DNA from: Albimonas pacifica
GTDB lineage: Bacteria; Pseudomonadota; Alphaproteobacteria; Rhodobacterales; Rhodobacteraceae
Assembly: GCF_900113695.1 (NCBI RefSeq)
Contig: NZ_FOQH01000001.1
Coordinates: 62,001-126,000 of the forward strand
Reading direction: 5' to 3'
Length of the DNA stretch: 64,000 bases
How positions within the stretch are numbered: position 1 is the first letter of the stretch; every line of letters begins with the position of its first letter. The notes under the pieces are model-generated. The model made no database searches and was not told where the DNA came from. It saw only the letters and a program-made list of their open reading frames with translations. A program made the position numbers and the translations under genes. Below are positions 1 to 8,449 of the stretch, piece after piece.

Positions 1-288
1 GCCGAGATCGAGGCCGAGATCCACAAGCTCCCCGGCGTCGCCGACTGCGCCGTCTTCGGCATTCCCGACGAGACCTATGGCGAGGTGGTCTGCGCCCATG
101 TCCAGCCCGGCCCCGGCGCGACCCTGACCGAGGCCGGGCTGAAGGACGCGCTGAAGGCGACCCTCGCCTCCTACAAGATCCCCCGCCGGGTGGTCTTCGA
201 GACGAGCCTGCCGCGCGAGGACACCGGCAAGATCTTCAAGCGCAAGATCCGCGCCCCCTACTGGGAGGCGCTGGACCGCGCCATCTGA
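1..288 (+). CDS. AMP-binding acyl-CoA ligase, C-terminal fragment
   Basis: The reading frame is open from the first base of the window and ends at TGA 286-288, so only the last 95 residues are present. They form the small C-terminal domain of ANL-superfamily acyl-CoA ligases. The hinge-proximal stretch AEIHKLPGVADCAVFGIPDE is followed by the Lys-containing end TGKIFKRKIRAPYW, where the Lys after TG contacts the acyl-adenylate in this family. The enzyme would activate a carboxylic acid to its CoA thioester through an acyl-AMP. Substrate cannot be read from this fragment. The start lies upstream of the window. Confidence 0.85.
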   Translation, partial: AEIEAEIHKLPGVADCAVFGIPDETYGEVVCAHVQPGPGATLTEAGLKDALKATLASYKIPRRVVFETSLPREDTGKIFKRKIRAPYWEALDRAI

Positions 289-379
289 CCGGCCCGCAAG
301 GCCGCCGACGCGGGCGGCGGGTCGCCTCGCCGCCCGCGATGCGTCATCATCCGGCAAGACGCCGATGGAAGGACCACCG

Positions 380-1261
380 ATGCTCGAGACATTGCGGGAC
401 GCGCCCGAGGACTGCGCCTGGGAAATCGACGGCCTGCGCTTCGCGGGCCTCGCCTGGGGGCCGAGGGGCGGCACGCCCGTGCTGGCGCTGCATGGCTGGA
501 TGGACCACGGCGGCAGCTTCGCCGAGCTCGCGCCCCGGCTGACCGGCTGCCGGGTGGTGGCGCCGGACCTCAGCGGGCAGGGGCTCAGCGGCCACCGGGC
601 GGCGCACGCGACCTACAACATCTGGGACGACCTCCCCCAGCTCGCGGACCTGATCGACCAGCTCGGCTGGGAGGACTGCGTGCTGCTGGGGCATTCGCGC
701 GGCGCCAACATCTCCTCGCTGCTGGCCGCGGCGCTGCCGGAGCGGGTGCGCGCCTACGTGGCGCTCGACGCCCTCGTCCCCCAGCCGATCGGCGAGGACG
801 TGGCCGCCACCCTGCGCGCCTTCGTCCGCGAGACCCGCGGCAGCCGCCCCCTGCGCAGCTTCGCGAGCCCGGAGGAATACATCCGCCGCCGCGGCGACAA
901 GGGCAACGCCGAGCGCACCGGCCAGGCGCTGGCCGAGCGCGCCCTGATCGAGACGCCCGAGGGCTACCGCATCCGCGGCGACGCGCGGCTGTTCGCCTCC
1001 TCCGCAGTGAAGCTCAGCGAAGCGCAGGTCGAGAGCGTGCTGCGCGCCATCCGCTGCCCGGTGCTCAACATCTGGGCGACCGAGGGCACGCTGAGCAACC
1101 GCCCCCAGAACGGCGGCGTCGCCGAGCGGGCCGCGGAGATCATCCCCGACTACGAGCGGATCGAGCTGAACGGCGACCACCACTTCCACCTCGACCCCGA
1201 GGCGGCCGCGCCGATGGCCGAGGCGATCCTCGACTTCCTCGACCGCAAGCGGGTGCGCTGA
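380..1261 (+). CDS. alpha/beta hydrolase
   Basis: 293-residue cytoplasmic alpha/beta-hydrolase-fold protein with no signal peptide. Visible elements are the oxyanion-hole HGW at residues 38-40, the nucleophile elbow GHSRG with Ser106, and a C-terminal catalytic His in the NGDHHFH stretch near 265-270. An in-frame ATG lies at 365, but ATG 380 is preceded by GGAAGGA at 367-373 with a 6-base gap, so 380 is chosen. It sits 92 bases after the acyl-CoA ligase gene and probably shares its transcript. Substrate (ester, thioester or lactone) is not determined. Confidence 0.85.
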   Translation: MLETLRDAPEDCAWEIDGLRFAGLAWGPRGGTPVLALHGWMDHGGSFAELAPRLTGCRVVAPDLSGQGLSGHRAAHATYNIWDDLPQLADLIDQLGWEDCVLLGHSRGANISSLLAAALPERVRAYVALDALVPQPIGEDVAATLRAFVRETRGSRPLRSFASPEEYIRRRGDKGNAERTGQALAERALIETPEGYRIRGDARLFASSAVKLSEAQVESVLRAIRCPVLNIWATEGTLSNRPQNGGVAERAAEIIPDYERIELNGDHHFHLDPEAAAPMAEAILDFLDRKRVR

Positions 1262-1276
1262 ACCCGGGGGGAGACG

Positions 1277-1318
1277 AAAAAGGGCGGCGCCGGGATCCCC
1301 GGCGCCGCCCTTGTCTTT
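1277..1318. terminator. bidirectional Rho-independent terminator
   Basis: A perfect 13-bp G+C stem (1282-1294 with 1298-1310) and an ATC loop. It has five A on the left (1277-1281) and a T-rich run on the right (TTGTCTTT), so it can terminate both convergent genes, the alpha/beta hydrolase on plus and the DUF35 gene on minus. Confidence 0.85.
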
Positions 1319-1331
1319 GCGTTCGCCCCGA

Positions 1332-1730
1332 TCAGGCGGGGGTGAACACCAGGATGTTCTGGCCCGAGGCCGAGGGGCGGAACGCCGCCTTCACCTTCTG
1401 GCCGATCTGCAGCGCGTCGGGGTCGCAGTCGACGATGTTGGTGATGGCGCGCACCCGGTCGGCGATCTCGACATAGGCGTAGACGTACTTGCCCCCGCCC
1501 TTCACCTGCTGGGCGGTGAACGAGTAGATCGTCCCGGTCCCGTCGCTCTCCTTCCACTCGAGGTTGGAAGAGTAGCAGTGCGGGCACATGGCGCGGGGGA
1601 AGTGGTGGCCGCGCCCGCAGTCGTTGCAGGTGCGGATCACCAGCTTCCCGTCGTTCAGCGCCTCCCAGAAGCCCTTGGTCTCGGGCAGCATCCAGGGATC
1701 GGCGTAGGTCATCTTGTGGTCTTCGGCCAT
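1332..1730 (-). CDS. DUF35 / Zn-ribbon OB-fold protein, thiolase partner
   Basis: 132 residues. The N-terminal rubredoxin-like zinc ribbon has Cys35, Cys38, Cys49 and Cys52 (CNDC and CPHC), followed by an OB-fold domain. This is the usual DUF35 architecture (COG1545). These proteins bind acyl-CoA and act as obligate partners of thiolase-like proteins of the lipid-transfer type. The gene starts 4 bases after the stop of the thiolase-like gene, so the two are co-transcribed and probably form a complex. There is no sign of truncation. Confidence 0.9.
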   Translation of the reverse strand: MAEDHKMTYADPWMLPETKGFWEALNDGKLVIRTCNDCGRGHHFPRAMCPHCYSSNLEWKESDGTGTIYSFTAQQVKGGGKYVYAYVEIADRVRAITNIVDCDPDALQIGQKVKAAFRPSASGQNILVFTPA

Positions 1731-1734
1731 CGGA

Positions 1735-2895
1735 TCAGTCCTCCCGCGCCAGGATCAGGGTCGAGGCGCCGTGGCGGGTGCCGAGGCTCCCCCCGGTGCC
1801 GTGGGCGAGCGCCAGCGCGCAGTCGGGGACCTGGACGGCCGGATGCGCCTCGCCGCGCAGCTGGCGGACCGCCTCGATCACCTTGGTCATGCCGCCGCGG
1901 TTGCCGGGGTGGTTGGAGCACAAGCCCCCGCCGTCGGTGTTGAACGGAAGCTTGCCCTTGCCCGAGATCAGGTTCCCCTCGGCCACGAAGCCGCCGCCGT
2001 GGCCGGGCTTGCAGAAGCCGAGATCCTCGATCTCCAGCAGCACGGTGATCGTGAAGCTGTCGTAGATCGAGGCGTACTGGATCTGGTCCGGCGTGCAGCC
2101 CGACATCTTCCAGGCCTTCTCGGCGGCCCACTTGCCCGCGGTCCAGGTCAGGTCGATGTCGCCCGCGCCCTGATGCTTCACCGCCTCGCCGGTCCCCAGG
2201 ATCTTGACCGAGGGCCGGTTCAGGCGCTTCGCGATCTCGGATTTCGCCAGGATCAGCGCGCCGCCGCCGTCGGTGATCACGCAGCAGTCGAAGCGGTGCA
2301 GGGGCGAGGCGACCATCGGCGAGTTCACCACGTCCTCGACCGTCACCACGTCCTTCAGCAGCGCGTGGGGGTTGTGCTGGGCGTGATGGGAGGCCGCGAC
2401 CTTGATCCAGGCGAGCTGCTCCGACGTCGTGCCGTACTCGTACATGTGCCGCTGGGCGGCGAGCGCGTAGTTCGCCGGCACCGTGGGGTGGTAGGTCAGC
2501 TCGAAGTCCTGGTCGGGCTTGTTCGAATCCGTCATCGGGCGCGAGCCCTTGGCCGGCGTCCGCGGCTTGCCCGCCAGCGTGATCAGCGCGACGTCGCAGA
2601 GCCCCGCGTCGATCGCCCGGGCCGCGCGGGCCACGTGGGAGACGTAGGAGTTGCCGCCCGTCTCGGTCGAATCCACGTAGCGCGGCGTGATGTTGAGATA
2701 CTCGATCAGGCTCATCGGCCCCATGCCGGGCGTGTCGCCGCCGCAGAAGAAGCCGTCGACGTCCTTCAGCGAGAGCCCCGCGTCCGCCACCGCGCCCAGC
2801 GCGGCCTCGGCCTGCATCTGCGCGAGCGACTTGTCCGGCGCATGCCGGTACGGGAGTTCGTAGGCGCCCACAAGGCGCGCGTCATGTGCGGTCAT
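1735..2895 (-). CDS. thiolase-like protein (SCP-x/Ltp type) lacking the usual nucleophilic Cys
   Basis: 386-residue thiolase-fold protein of the sterol-carrier-protein-x / lipid-transfer type. Where degradative thiolases carry the acylated Cys (C-x-S-G), this protein has ETGGNSYVSHV (residues 78-88) with no Cys. The C-terminal half keeps a GGGLCSNHPGN motif. Loss of the Cys together with a DUF35 partner is the pattern of Ltp2-type retro-aldolases in steroid side-chain degradation and of related uncharacterised proteins, so a C-C cleavage or lipid-transfer role is as likely as thiolysis. A strong AGGAGG lies 5 bases upstream of the ATG. Substrate unknown. Confidence 0.8.
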   Translation of the reverse strand: MTAHDARLVGAYELPYRHAPDKSLAQMQAEAALGAVADAGLSLKDVDGFFCGGDTPGMGPMSLIEYLNITPRYVDSTETGGNSYVSHVARAARAIDAGLCDVALITLAGKPRTPAKGSRPMTDSNKPDQDFELTYHPTVPANYALAAQRHMYEYGTTSEQLAWIKVAASHHAQHNPHALLKDVVTVEDVVNSPMVASPLHRFDCCVITDGGGALILAKSEIAKRLNRPSVKILGTGEAVKHQGAGDIDLTWTAGKWAAEKAWKMSGCTPDQIQYASIYDSFTITVLLEIEDLGFCKPGHGGGFVAEGNLISGKGKLPFNTDGGGLCSNHPGNRGGMTKVIEAVRQLRGEAHPAVQVPDCALALAHGTGGSLGTRHGASTLILARED

Positions 2896-3182
2896 CTTCC
2901 CTCCTGGTTCGTCCTTCCCCGTCCCCGCGGATCGCCTCGTCCTGGGGGAGGCGGCGGGGGCAGGTGCGGCGCGGCAAGCCTGCCGGCCGGTCGGATATTC
3001 GCCGGTAATGCGCCCGAGCGCCAGAGCCTCGGCGCGCCCGCGACGGTTCCGCCCTCTCTTCTGGAGCCTCGGGGGCGGTCGGGCCTCGTCGGGCTGGACG
3101 AGGCGGGGTGCGGGCAGGGCGCGCGGACGGGGCGGGCGAGGGCCTGGGCGAGGGGATGGGCGAGGGGACGGGAGGCGCCGCC
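2896..3182. other. intergenic, G-run-rich
   Basis: Upstream region of the thiolase-like gene and downstream region of pncA. From about 3090 to 3180 the plus strand is rich in short G runs with loosely repeated GGGCGAGG units. I see no gene or convincing promoter. Confidence 0.4.
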
Positions 3183-3791
3183 TCAGCCCTCGATCAGGGT
3201 CACGCCGGCGGCGCGCATCTCCTCGATCGCCTGGGCGAGCGAGCCGTCGAGGTCGATGGCCCGGCAGGCGTCCATGCGCACGGCGGCGCGGAAGCCCAGC
3301 CGGGCGGCGTCGACCGCGGACCAGCGCACGCAGAAGTCAGTGGCGAGGCCGCAGAAGGTCAGGTCGGCGATCCCCCGCTCGCGCAGGTAGCCGGCGAGGC
3401 CGGTGGGGGTTTCGTGGTCGTTCTCGAAGAAGGCCGAGTAGCTGTCGATCGCCGGCCGGAACCCCTTGCGGATCACCAGGTCCGCGCGGTCGGTCGCGAG
3501 GTCCGGGTGAAAGGCCGCGCCGGGCGTGCCCTGGACGCAATGGACGGGCCACAGGACCTGGGGGCCGTAGGGCGCCTCGGTCAGCGAGAAGGGCTCGGCG
3601 CCCGGGTGGTTGGCGGCGAAGGAGGCGTGATCGGCCGGGTGCCAGTCCTGGGTCAGGATCACCGAGGCGTGCTCGCCCTGGAGCGCGTTGACGAGGGGGA
3701 CGATCTCGTCCCCGCCCGCGACGGCGAGCAGGCCGCCGGGGCAGAAGTCGACCTGCAGGTCGATGACGATCAGGGCGCTGTCGGCGGTCAT
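3183..3791 (-). CDS. pncA: nicotinamidase PncA
   Basis: 202 residues, normal length for this cysteine-hydrolase family. It deamidates nicotinamide to nicotinate in NAD salvage. The catalytic triad is visible: Asp11 (VIDLQVDF), Lys109 (IRKGF) and Cys154 (GLATDFCV). Metal ligands are Asp49 and His51 in QDWHP and probably His84. The frame stays open far upstream because the DNA lacks stops, but homology begins at ATG 3789-3791 (MTADSALIVID). The product nicotinate is the substrate of PncB, encoded at 16153-17448. Confidence 0.95.
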   Translation of the reverse strand: MTADSALIVIDLQVDFCPGGLLAVAGGDEIVPLVNALQGEHASVILTQDWHPADHASFAANHPGAEPFSLTEAPYGPQVLWPVHCVQGTPGAAFHPDLATDRADLVIRKGFRPAIDSYSAFFENDHETPTGLAGYLRERGIADLTFCGLATDFCVRWSAVDAARLGFRAAVRMDACRAIDLDGSLAQAIEEMRAAGVTLIEG

Positions 3792-4409
3792 CCGGGGCTC
3801 CGGGCTGGGAAGGGACGGGCTGGCGGCGAGCCTCGGGCAATCGTGCCGGACGATCAAGGGGGCGCGCCGGGGCCGGGCGAAGCGCCGCGTCGGGCGGAGC
3901 GCCTGGGGGTCGGTCGCGCCCGCGGCGCGCGGCAGGCGTCGCGCGGGAGGCGCGGGGGCGGGCGTCGCGCGGGGGGCGCGGGGGAGGGCGGCCTGCGGTG
4001 CGACGCCCTCCGGCGAAGCCTGGGCGGCGGGCGCCGGAGGGGCGCGCCGGTCCGGCGCGGCGCCGCGTCGGGCGGAGCGACGGGGGCAAGGGCGCGCCCG
4101 CGGCGCCGGGGCGGGCGGCCGGCCGCGCGCCGACCTCGCCGGGCGCAAGGGCGGCGGCCGGCCCGGCGGCCGCCGCGGCGCCCGGCCGCCGCGTCGCGCC
4201 GCGCGCCTGCCGCAAGCGCCGGCCCGCGGCGCGAGGGCGGACCGCGCGCCCGGGGCGGCGGTCGCCCCGGGCGGCGGCGCCGGGACGCGCCGCGGGTCTG
4301 CGGCCGGCCCCGGGCGCGAGGCCCGACGCGGCGCCTTCGGCGCGCGGGCGGGGCCGGCCGCGACAAGGCGTCGGTTGCCCGGCGCGCGCGGATGGCGCCG
4401 AGTGGGGTC
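3792..4409. other. approx. 600-bp non-coding GC-rich spacer
   Basis: Between the divergently transcribed pncA and the membrane-protein gene. Almost pure G+C; long open frames here encode only Arg/Ala/Pro/Gly-rich sequence and look like artefacts. It contains an inverted-repeat-bounded element at 4059-4335, described separately. A further copy of its 5' end motif lies at 3882-3895, and GGCGTCGCGCGGG occurs twice, near 3935 and 3961. No promoter could be recognised. Confidence 0.5.
4059..4335. repeat. GC-rich intergenic element with 15-bp terminal inverted repeats (copy A)
   Basis: Bounded by GGCGCCGCGTCGGGC at 4059-4073 and its exact reverse complement at 4321-4335. It shares with copy B (10847-11115) its approximate length (277 versus 269 bp), the core of the end sequence, and an identical 21-base segment (4253-4273 equals 11031-11051) at a similar distance from the right end. 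No transposase or coding capacity is evident. Unusual composition makes chance similarity harder to exclude, so confidence is moderate. Confidence 0.55.
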
Positions 4410-5903
4410 ATGCTGGATCGGGGGTTCTCTGCACATCGTCCCGGACGCCGCGCGGCGCGCGCGGCGCCGGGGCTCGCCGTCACGGCGGCGGCGGCGGCGG
4501 CCGCGTGGCTCGCGGCGGGGCTCGCCGCGCCGGCCCGGGCGCATGTCTCCGAGGGCGCCGTCGCGCTGCTGCTGCCCACCGCCTACTGGATCCCGGCCGG
4601 CGCCGCGGCGGTGGCGGCCTCGGCGCTGGCGCTGGCGCTGGCGCCGCCGGCCTGGGCGCGGGCGGCCGCCCGCGCGGTCCGCCTGCCCCTGCCGGCCCCG
4701 GCGGGGGGCGAGCGGCTGCTCGGCCTCGCCTCGGCCCTCGGCTTCTGGGCGCTGGTCCTGATCGGCTGGTTCGGGCCGCGGGACCCGCTCGAGAACCTCG
4801 CCTCTCTGGGGCTGTGGTGCGGGCTCTACATCCTGCTGCCGGCGGCGATGCTGGCGGGCGGCGACCTCTGGGCCTGGATCTCCCCCTTCCGGGCCGCGAC
4901 GCGGGAGATCCGCGCGCGCCTCCTGGGCGGGCGCCCGCCGCCTGCGCGCCTGCCCGCGGGGCTGGGGATGTGGCCCGCCGCCCTCTCCTGGCTGCTGGTC
5001 ATGGCCTTCGCGCTGGCCGACCCCGCGCCCTTCGACCCGGCCCGCGCCGCCTCGGCCATGGCGCTGTGGTGGCTCGGGCACGTCGCCCTCGCCCTGGTCT
5101 TCGGCGAGGCCTGGCTGGAGCGGGGCGAGGGCTTCGGGGCCTGGCTCTCCCTCTTCGCCGCCCTCGCGCCCGTCCGGGCCGGGGACGGTCGTCTCGTCCT
5201 GCGCCTGCCCGGGGCCGCGCTCGCCGAGGGCGGGTCGGGCGCGCTCGCAGGCGCCGGCGCGGCGGGCTTCGCGCTGGCGGCGCTGGGGGCGGGGATCTTC
5301 GACGGGCTGAACGAGACCTACGTCTGGCTCGGCTGGATCGGGGTGAACCCGCTCGAGTTCCCGGGCCGCTCGGCGGTGATCGCCGAATCCCTGCTCGGCA
5401 TGGCCGGCACGGTCGCGCTGCTGACGCTGGCCTGCGGGGGCTGCGTGGCGGCGGGACGCGCGCTCGCCGGGGCGCCGGGGCCCGGGGATCCGGCGCAGCC
5501 CGGCCTGCCGCGCGCCTTCGGGCGGCTCGGTCTCTCGCTCGTGCCCATCGTCGCGGGCTATCACGTCGCCCACTACATCCCCGTGGCGCTGGTGCAGGGG
5601 CAGTATCTGTGGGCGGCGCTGGGCGACCCGCTGCACCTGCACTGGGCGCTGACCGGCTTCACCTCGCACGAGGTGACCACCTCCTTCTTCAACCATGTCG
5701 ACGACGTGCGCCCGATCTGGCTGTCGCAGGCCGCGGCGATCGTCGCGGGCCATGTCGTGGGGGTCTTCGCCGCCCATGCCGCGGCGCTCGAGCTGTTCGG
5801 CTCCGCCCGCCGCGCGGCGCGCAGCCAAATCCCGCTGGCCGGCTTCATGGTGCTGGCAACCCTGCTCGGATTGTGGCTCCTTGCCGCTCCGAAGGGCGCC
5901 TGA
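4410..5903 (+). CDS. polytopic membrane protein, function unknown
   Basis: 497 residues with an N-terminal signal-like hydrophobic segment ending near PARAH and roughly ten further hydrophobic segments, so an inner-membrane protein. The C-terminal third is rich in membrane-associated His (YHVAHYIP, LHLHWALTGF, TSHEVTTSFFNHVDD). The layout resembles proteins often auto-named fenitrothion hydrolase, but I see no hydrolase motif and do not adopt that function. Start is uncertain: ATG 4410 is chosen over ATG 4392; neither has a strong Shine-Dalgarno sequence. It is followed after 98 bases by the ABC binding-protein gene, which has its own promoter. Confidence 0.7.
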   Translation: MLDRGFSAHRPGRRAARAAPGLAVTAAAAAAAWLAAGLAAPARAHVSEGAVALLLPTAYWIPAGAAAVAASALALALAPPAWARAAARAVRLPLPAPAGGERLLGLASALGFWALVLIGWFGPRDPLENLASLGLWCGLYILLPAAMLAGGDLWAWISPFRAATREIRARLLGGRPPPARLPAGLGMWPAALSWLLVMAFALADPAPFDPARAASAMALWWLGHVALALVFGEAWLERGEGFGAWLSLFAALAPVRAGDGRLVLRLPGAALAEGGSGALAGAGAAGFALAALGAGIFDGLNETYVWLGWIGVNPLEFPGRSAVIAESLLGMAGTVALLTLACGGCVAAGRALAGAPGPGDPAQPGLPRAFGRLGLSLVPIVAGYHVAHYIPVALVQGQYLWAALGDPLHLHWALTGFTSHEVTTSFFNHVDDVRPIWLSQAAAIVAGHVVGVFAAHAAALELFGSARRAARSQIPLAGFMVLATLLGLWLLAAPKGA

Positions 5904-5936
5904 AGCCGCCTGGTGTGAAAACGCTGGACAACTCGT

Positions 5937-5964
5937 TTGCACACATACAGCCTGAGCCTACAAA
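5937..5964 (+). promoter_or_regulatory. predicted sigma-70 promoter of the first ABC operon
   Basis: TTGCAC (5937-5942) and TACAAA (5959-5964) are separated by 16 bases in an unusually A+T-rich patch 38 bases before the binding-protein start. By sequence match only. Confidence 0.55.
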
Positions 5965-6001
5965 ACCGGCGGCGAGCCGGGGACCGACAGAGGAGGGTCC
6001 T

Positions 6002-7360
6002 ATGTCCGAGAACGTGAAGAAGTCCGCGTCCGGGGGGACGGCGAAGATGGAGACCACGGCCACGGGCGCCGGGACCTCCAGTCTGCTGACCCGGCGCACG
6101 GCGCTCAAGGGGCTGGCCGGCCTCGGCGCCGCGGGGGCGGGCCTGGGCGCGATGCCCGGCTTCGTGCCCTACATCCAGGCGCAGAGCTCGGCCCCGATCA
6201 AGATCGGCTTCCAGGTCCACCGCACCGGCATCGGCGCCGCCTATGGCCGCTGGTACGACCGCGTCACCACCGCCGCCGCGACCCTGATCAACGAGCAGGG
6301 CGGCATCAACGGCCGGCCGGTCGAGATCGTCGCCGAGGACGACGGCACCGATCCCAAGCGCGGGGCCGAGGTGGTCGAGAAGCTCGCCACCCAGGCCGGC
6401 TGCGACGTGGCCTACGGCACGCTCTTCTCCCACGTGGTGATGGGCTCCGCCCCCCGCGCGGGCGAGCTGAAGATCCCCTATTTCGTGGTCTCCGAGGGGC
6501 ACCACGTCGCCTCGGGCGCGCTGAACCGCTGGACCCTCCAGCCGGGCATCTGCGACGTGAAGAGCCAGGTCTCGGCCATGGCGCCCTACATCACCTCGAC
6601 GCTCGGCAAGAAGGTGACGATGGTCTACCCGGACTACGCCTTCGGCCACGACCACCGCGACAGCCTGGTGCCCGCGATCCAGGCCCAGGGCGGCGAGGTC
6701 ATCGCCCAGATCGCGATCCCGCCGACCGAGACCTCGTTCACCAAGTACTTCCCGCAGATCCCGCGCGACACCGAGGTGCTCTACCATGTCATGGTCGGCC
6801 CCGCGGTGCTGACCTTCGTCAAGGAGATGGGCGAGTTCTTCGGCCCCTCGCGCCCCGAGATCTTCGGCTTCATCGACAGCCTCGAGGCGACCGACCTGAC
6901 CAACCCCGGCCTCGAATACCTCGACGGCACCTACTTCTGGGAGGGGATGCCCCGCTACGCGCAGGAGGGCGGGCCGCAGTTCGACGCCTTCTACCGCGAG
7001 AAGGTGGGCTGCGACGCCAACGGCGCCTCGGTCTCCGACCCGAAGGACATCTCCACCTACGCCCACATGTTCGGCTGCTGGGAGACGATGTTCGTGATCA
7101 AGGCGGGCATGGAGGCCGCGGGCTACGCCGGCCCCTCCGACCGCCAGAAGCTGATCGAGGCGGTCGAGGCGATGGGCGAGATGCCGGCCTCGGAGATGCA
7201 CCCCCAGGGCGCCAAGATCTTCAACGGCAAGACCCACCAGGTGTTCGGGCCGCAGTACATCTCGAAGGTCGAGGGCGGGAAGCTGGTCCTCCAGCACACC
7301 GCGCCGATCGAGGCGGGGATGTATCCCGACGAGGTCGACTACACGACCATGTCGTTCTGA
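6002..7360 (+). CDS. ABC transporter substrate-binding protein, branched-chain/urea type
   Basis: 452 residues, type I periplasmic-binding fold (Peripla_BP_6/5). The N-terminus carries a twin-arginine signal, RRTALKGLAGLG followed by a hydrophobic stretch ending near IQAQSSAP, so it is exported folded. An AGGAGGG at 5991-5997 precedes the ATG. It heads an operon with two permeases and two ATPases. Ligand is not predictable from sequence. Location before hyuAB suggests a cyclic amide, amino-acid-like or N-heterocyclic compound (inference). Confidence 0.9.
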   Translation: MSENVKKSASGGTAKMETTATGAGTSSLLTRRTALKGLAGLGAAGAGLGAMPGFVPYIQAQSSAPIKIGFQVHRTGIGAAYGRWYDRVTTAAATLINEQGGINGRPVEIVAEDDGTDPKRGAEVVEKLATQAGCDVAYGTLFSHVVMGSAPRAGELKIPYFVVSEGHHVASGALNRWTLQPGICDVKSQVSAMAPYITSTLGKKVTMVYPDYAFGHDHRDSLVPAIQAQGGEVIAQIAIPPTETSFTKYFPQIPRDTEVLYHVMVGPAVLTFVKEMGEFFGPSRPEIFGFIDSLEATDLTNPGLEYLDGTYFWEGMPRYAQEGGPQFDAFYREKVGCDANGASVSDPKDISTYAHMFGCWETMFVIKAGMEAAGYAGPSDRQKLIEAVEAMGEMPASEMHPQGAKIFNGKTHQVFGPQYISKVEGGKLVLQHTAPIEAGMYPDEVDYTTMSF

Positions 7361-7368
7361 TCCTCCCC

Positions 7369-7396
7369 GGGCGCCGGCCGGTCCCGGCCGGCGCCC
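7369..7396 (+). terminator. strong hairpin after binding-protein gene
   Basis: GGGCGCCGGCCGG at 7369-7381 pairs perfectly with 7384-7396, starting 8 bases after the stop. No T run follows. Such hairpins commonly stabilise the binding-protein part of the mRNA or attenuate readthrough, giving more binding protein than membrane components. Confidence 0.65.
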
Positions 7397-7510
7397 GCGC
7401 CCAGCTTCCGACCCGATCCGACGCCGCGCCGCCCGCGCGCCGCGGCCCGTCCCCTCGCGCCCTCGGGGCCGGCCGTCCGGCCCTCGCGAACCGCCTGAGA
7501 GACCCCGCCC

Positions 7511-8449
7511 ATGGACTTCGGCCCCTACCTTCTGCTGGCCTCGCTGGAGGGCGCGGTGCTCGCCGCCGTGCTGTCGCTGACCGCGCTGGGCCTGAGCCTG
7601 GTGTTCGGGGTGATGCGGGTGGTGAACGTGGCGCATGGCGAGTTCTTCATGCTCGGCGCCGTCGCCTCCTGGTTCGTGGCGACCTTCGTGGACGAGACCC
7701 TGGGCGCCCCCGCCTGGCTCGGCTTCGCCGTGGCGCTGGCGGTCGCGCCGCTGGCGGTGGGGGCCTTCGCCTGGGCCGCCGACCGGCTGGTGCTGGAGCG
7801 GGTGGGCTACGACCCCGAGCGGACCATCGTGGCCACCATAGGCCTGCTTTACATCGTCCAGCAGGCGACCCTGATGGGGTTCGGCCCCGACGCCCGCCCC
7901 GTGCAGCCCCCCTTCAACCACCGCCTGGCGCTGCCCTGGATCGAGTGGGGGGAGGAGGGCCTCGCCCTCTACTGGCCCTGGGGCCTGTCGACGACCTCCT
8001 ACAAGCTCTTCGTCATCGCCGCGGCGGTGGTCCTGCTGATCGCCGTCTGGCTGGTCCTCTCGCGCACCCGCCTCGGCCTGGTGATGCGCGCGACGCAGTT
8101 CGACCGCGAGACCGCGCAGGCCTTCGGCATTCCCGTCGACCGCGTCTTCGCGATGACCTTCGCCATCGGGGCGGGGCTGGCGGCGATCGCCGCGGTGCTG
8201 ATCGTCCCCATCCAGCAGGCCCACTACCTGATGGGCGGCGACCCGCTGCTGCTGAGCTTCATCGTCGTCATCATCGGCGGCCTGGGGAGCCTTCGCGGCA
8301 CGGTCCTCGCCGCTCTGCTTATCGGCATGTCCGACGGCATCATCTCCGTCTTCTTCTCGCCGACGCTTGCAAAAATCCTGGCGACGCTGCTGGTGGCGAT
8401 GGTGCTCGTCTTCCGCCCGCAGGGCCTGTTCGGAGCGCGCCCCGCATGA
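7511..8449 (+). CDS. livH: branched-chain-type ABC permease, LivH family
   Basis: 312-residue inner-membrane permease with the typical LivH N-terminus (LLASLEGAVLAAVLSLTALGLSLVFGVMRVVNVAHGEF) split over two membrane segments and a C-terminal SFIVVIIGGLGSLRGTVLAA region that couples to the ATPase. It should pair with the LivM protein encoded by the overlapping next gene. The 150-base gap before it holds a strong hairpin. Confidence 0.9.
   Translation: MDFGPYLLLASLEGAVLAAVLSLTALGLSLVFGVMRVVNVAHGEFFMLGAVASWFVATFVDETLGAPAWLGFAVALAVAPLAVGAFAWAADRLVLERVGYDPERTIVATIGLLYIVQQATLMGFGPDARPVQPPFNHRLALPWIEWGEEGLALYWPWGLSTTSYKLFVIAAAVVLLIAVWLVLSRTRLGLVMRATQFDRETAQAFGIPVDRVFAMTFAIGAGLAAIAAVLIVPIQQAHYLMGGDPLLLSFIVVIIGGLGSLRGTVLAALLIGMSDGIISVFFSPTLAKILATLLVAMVLVFRPQGLFGARPA

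Noticed and set aside
4410-5903. Naming the membrane protein fenitrothion hydrolase
   Set aside because: Only overall resemblance to proteins auto-named so; no hydrolase residues or metal site can be identified.
3183-5942. 919-residue open frame on the minus strand
   Set aside because: Only its last 202 residues (pncA) look like a protein; the rest is Arg/Pro/Gly-rich shadow of the membrane-protein gene and GC spacer.
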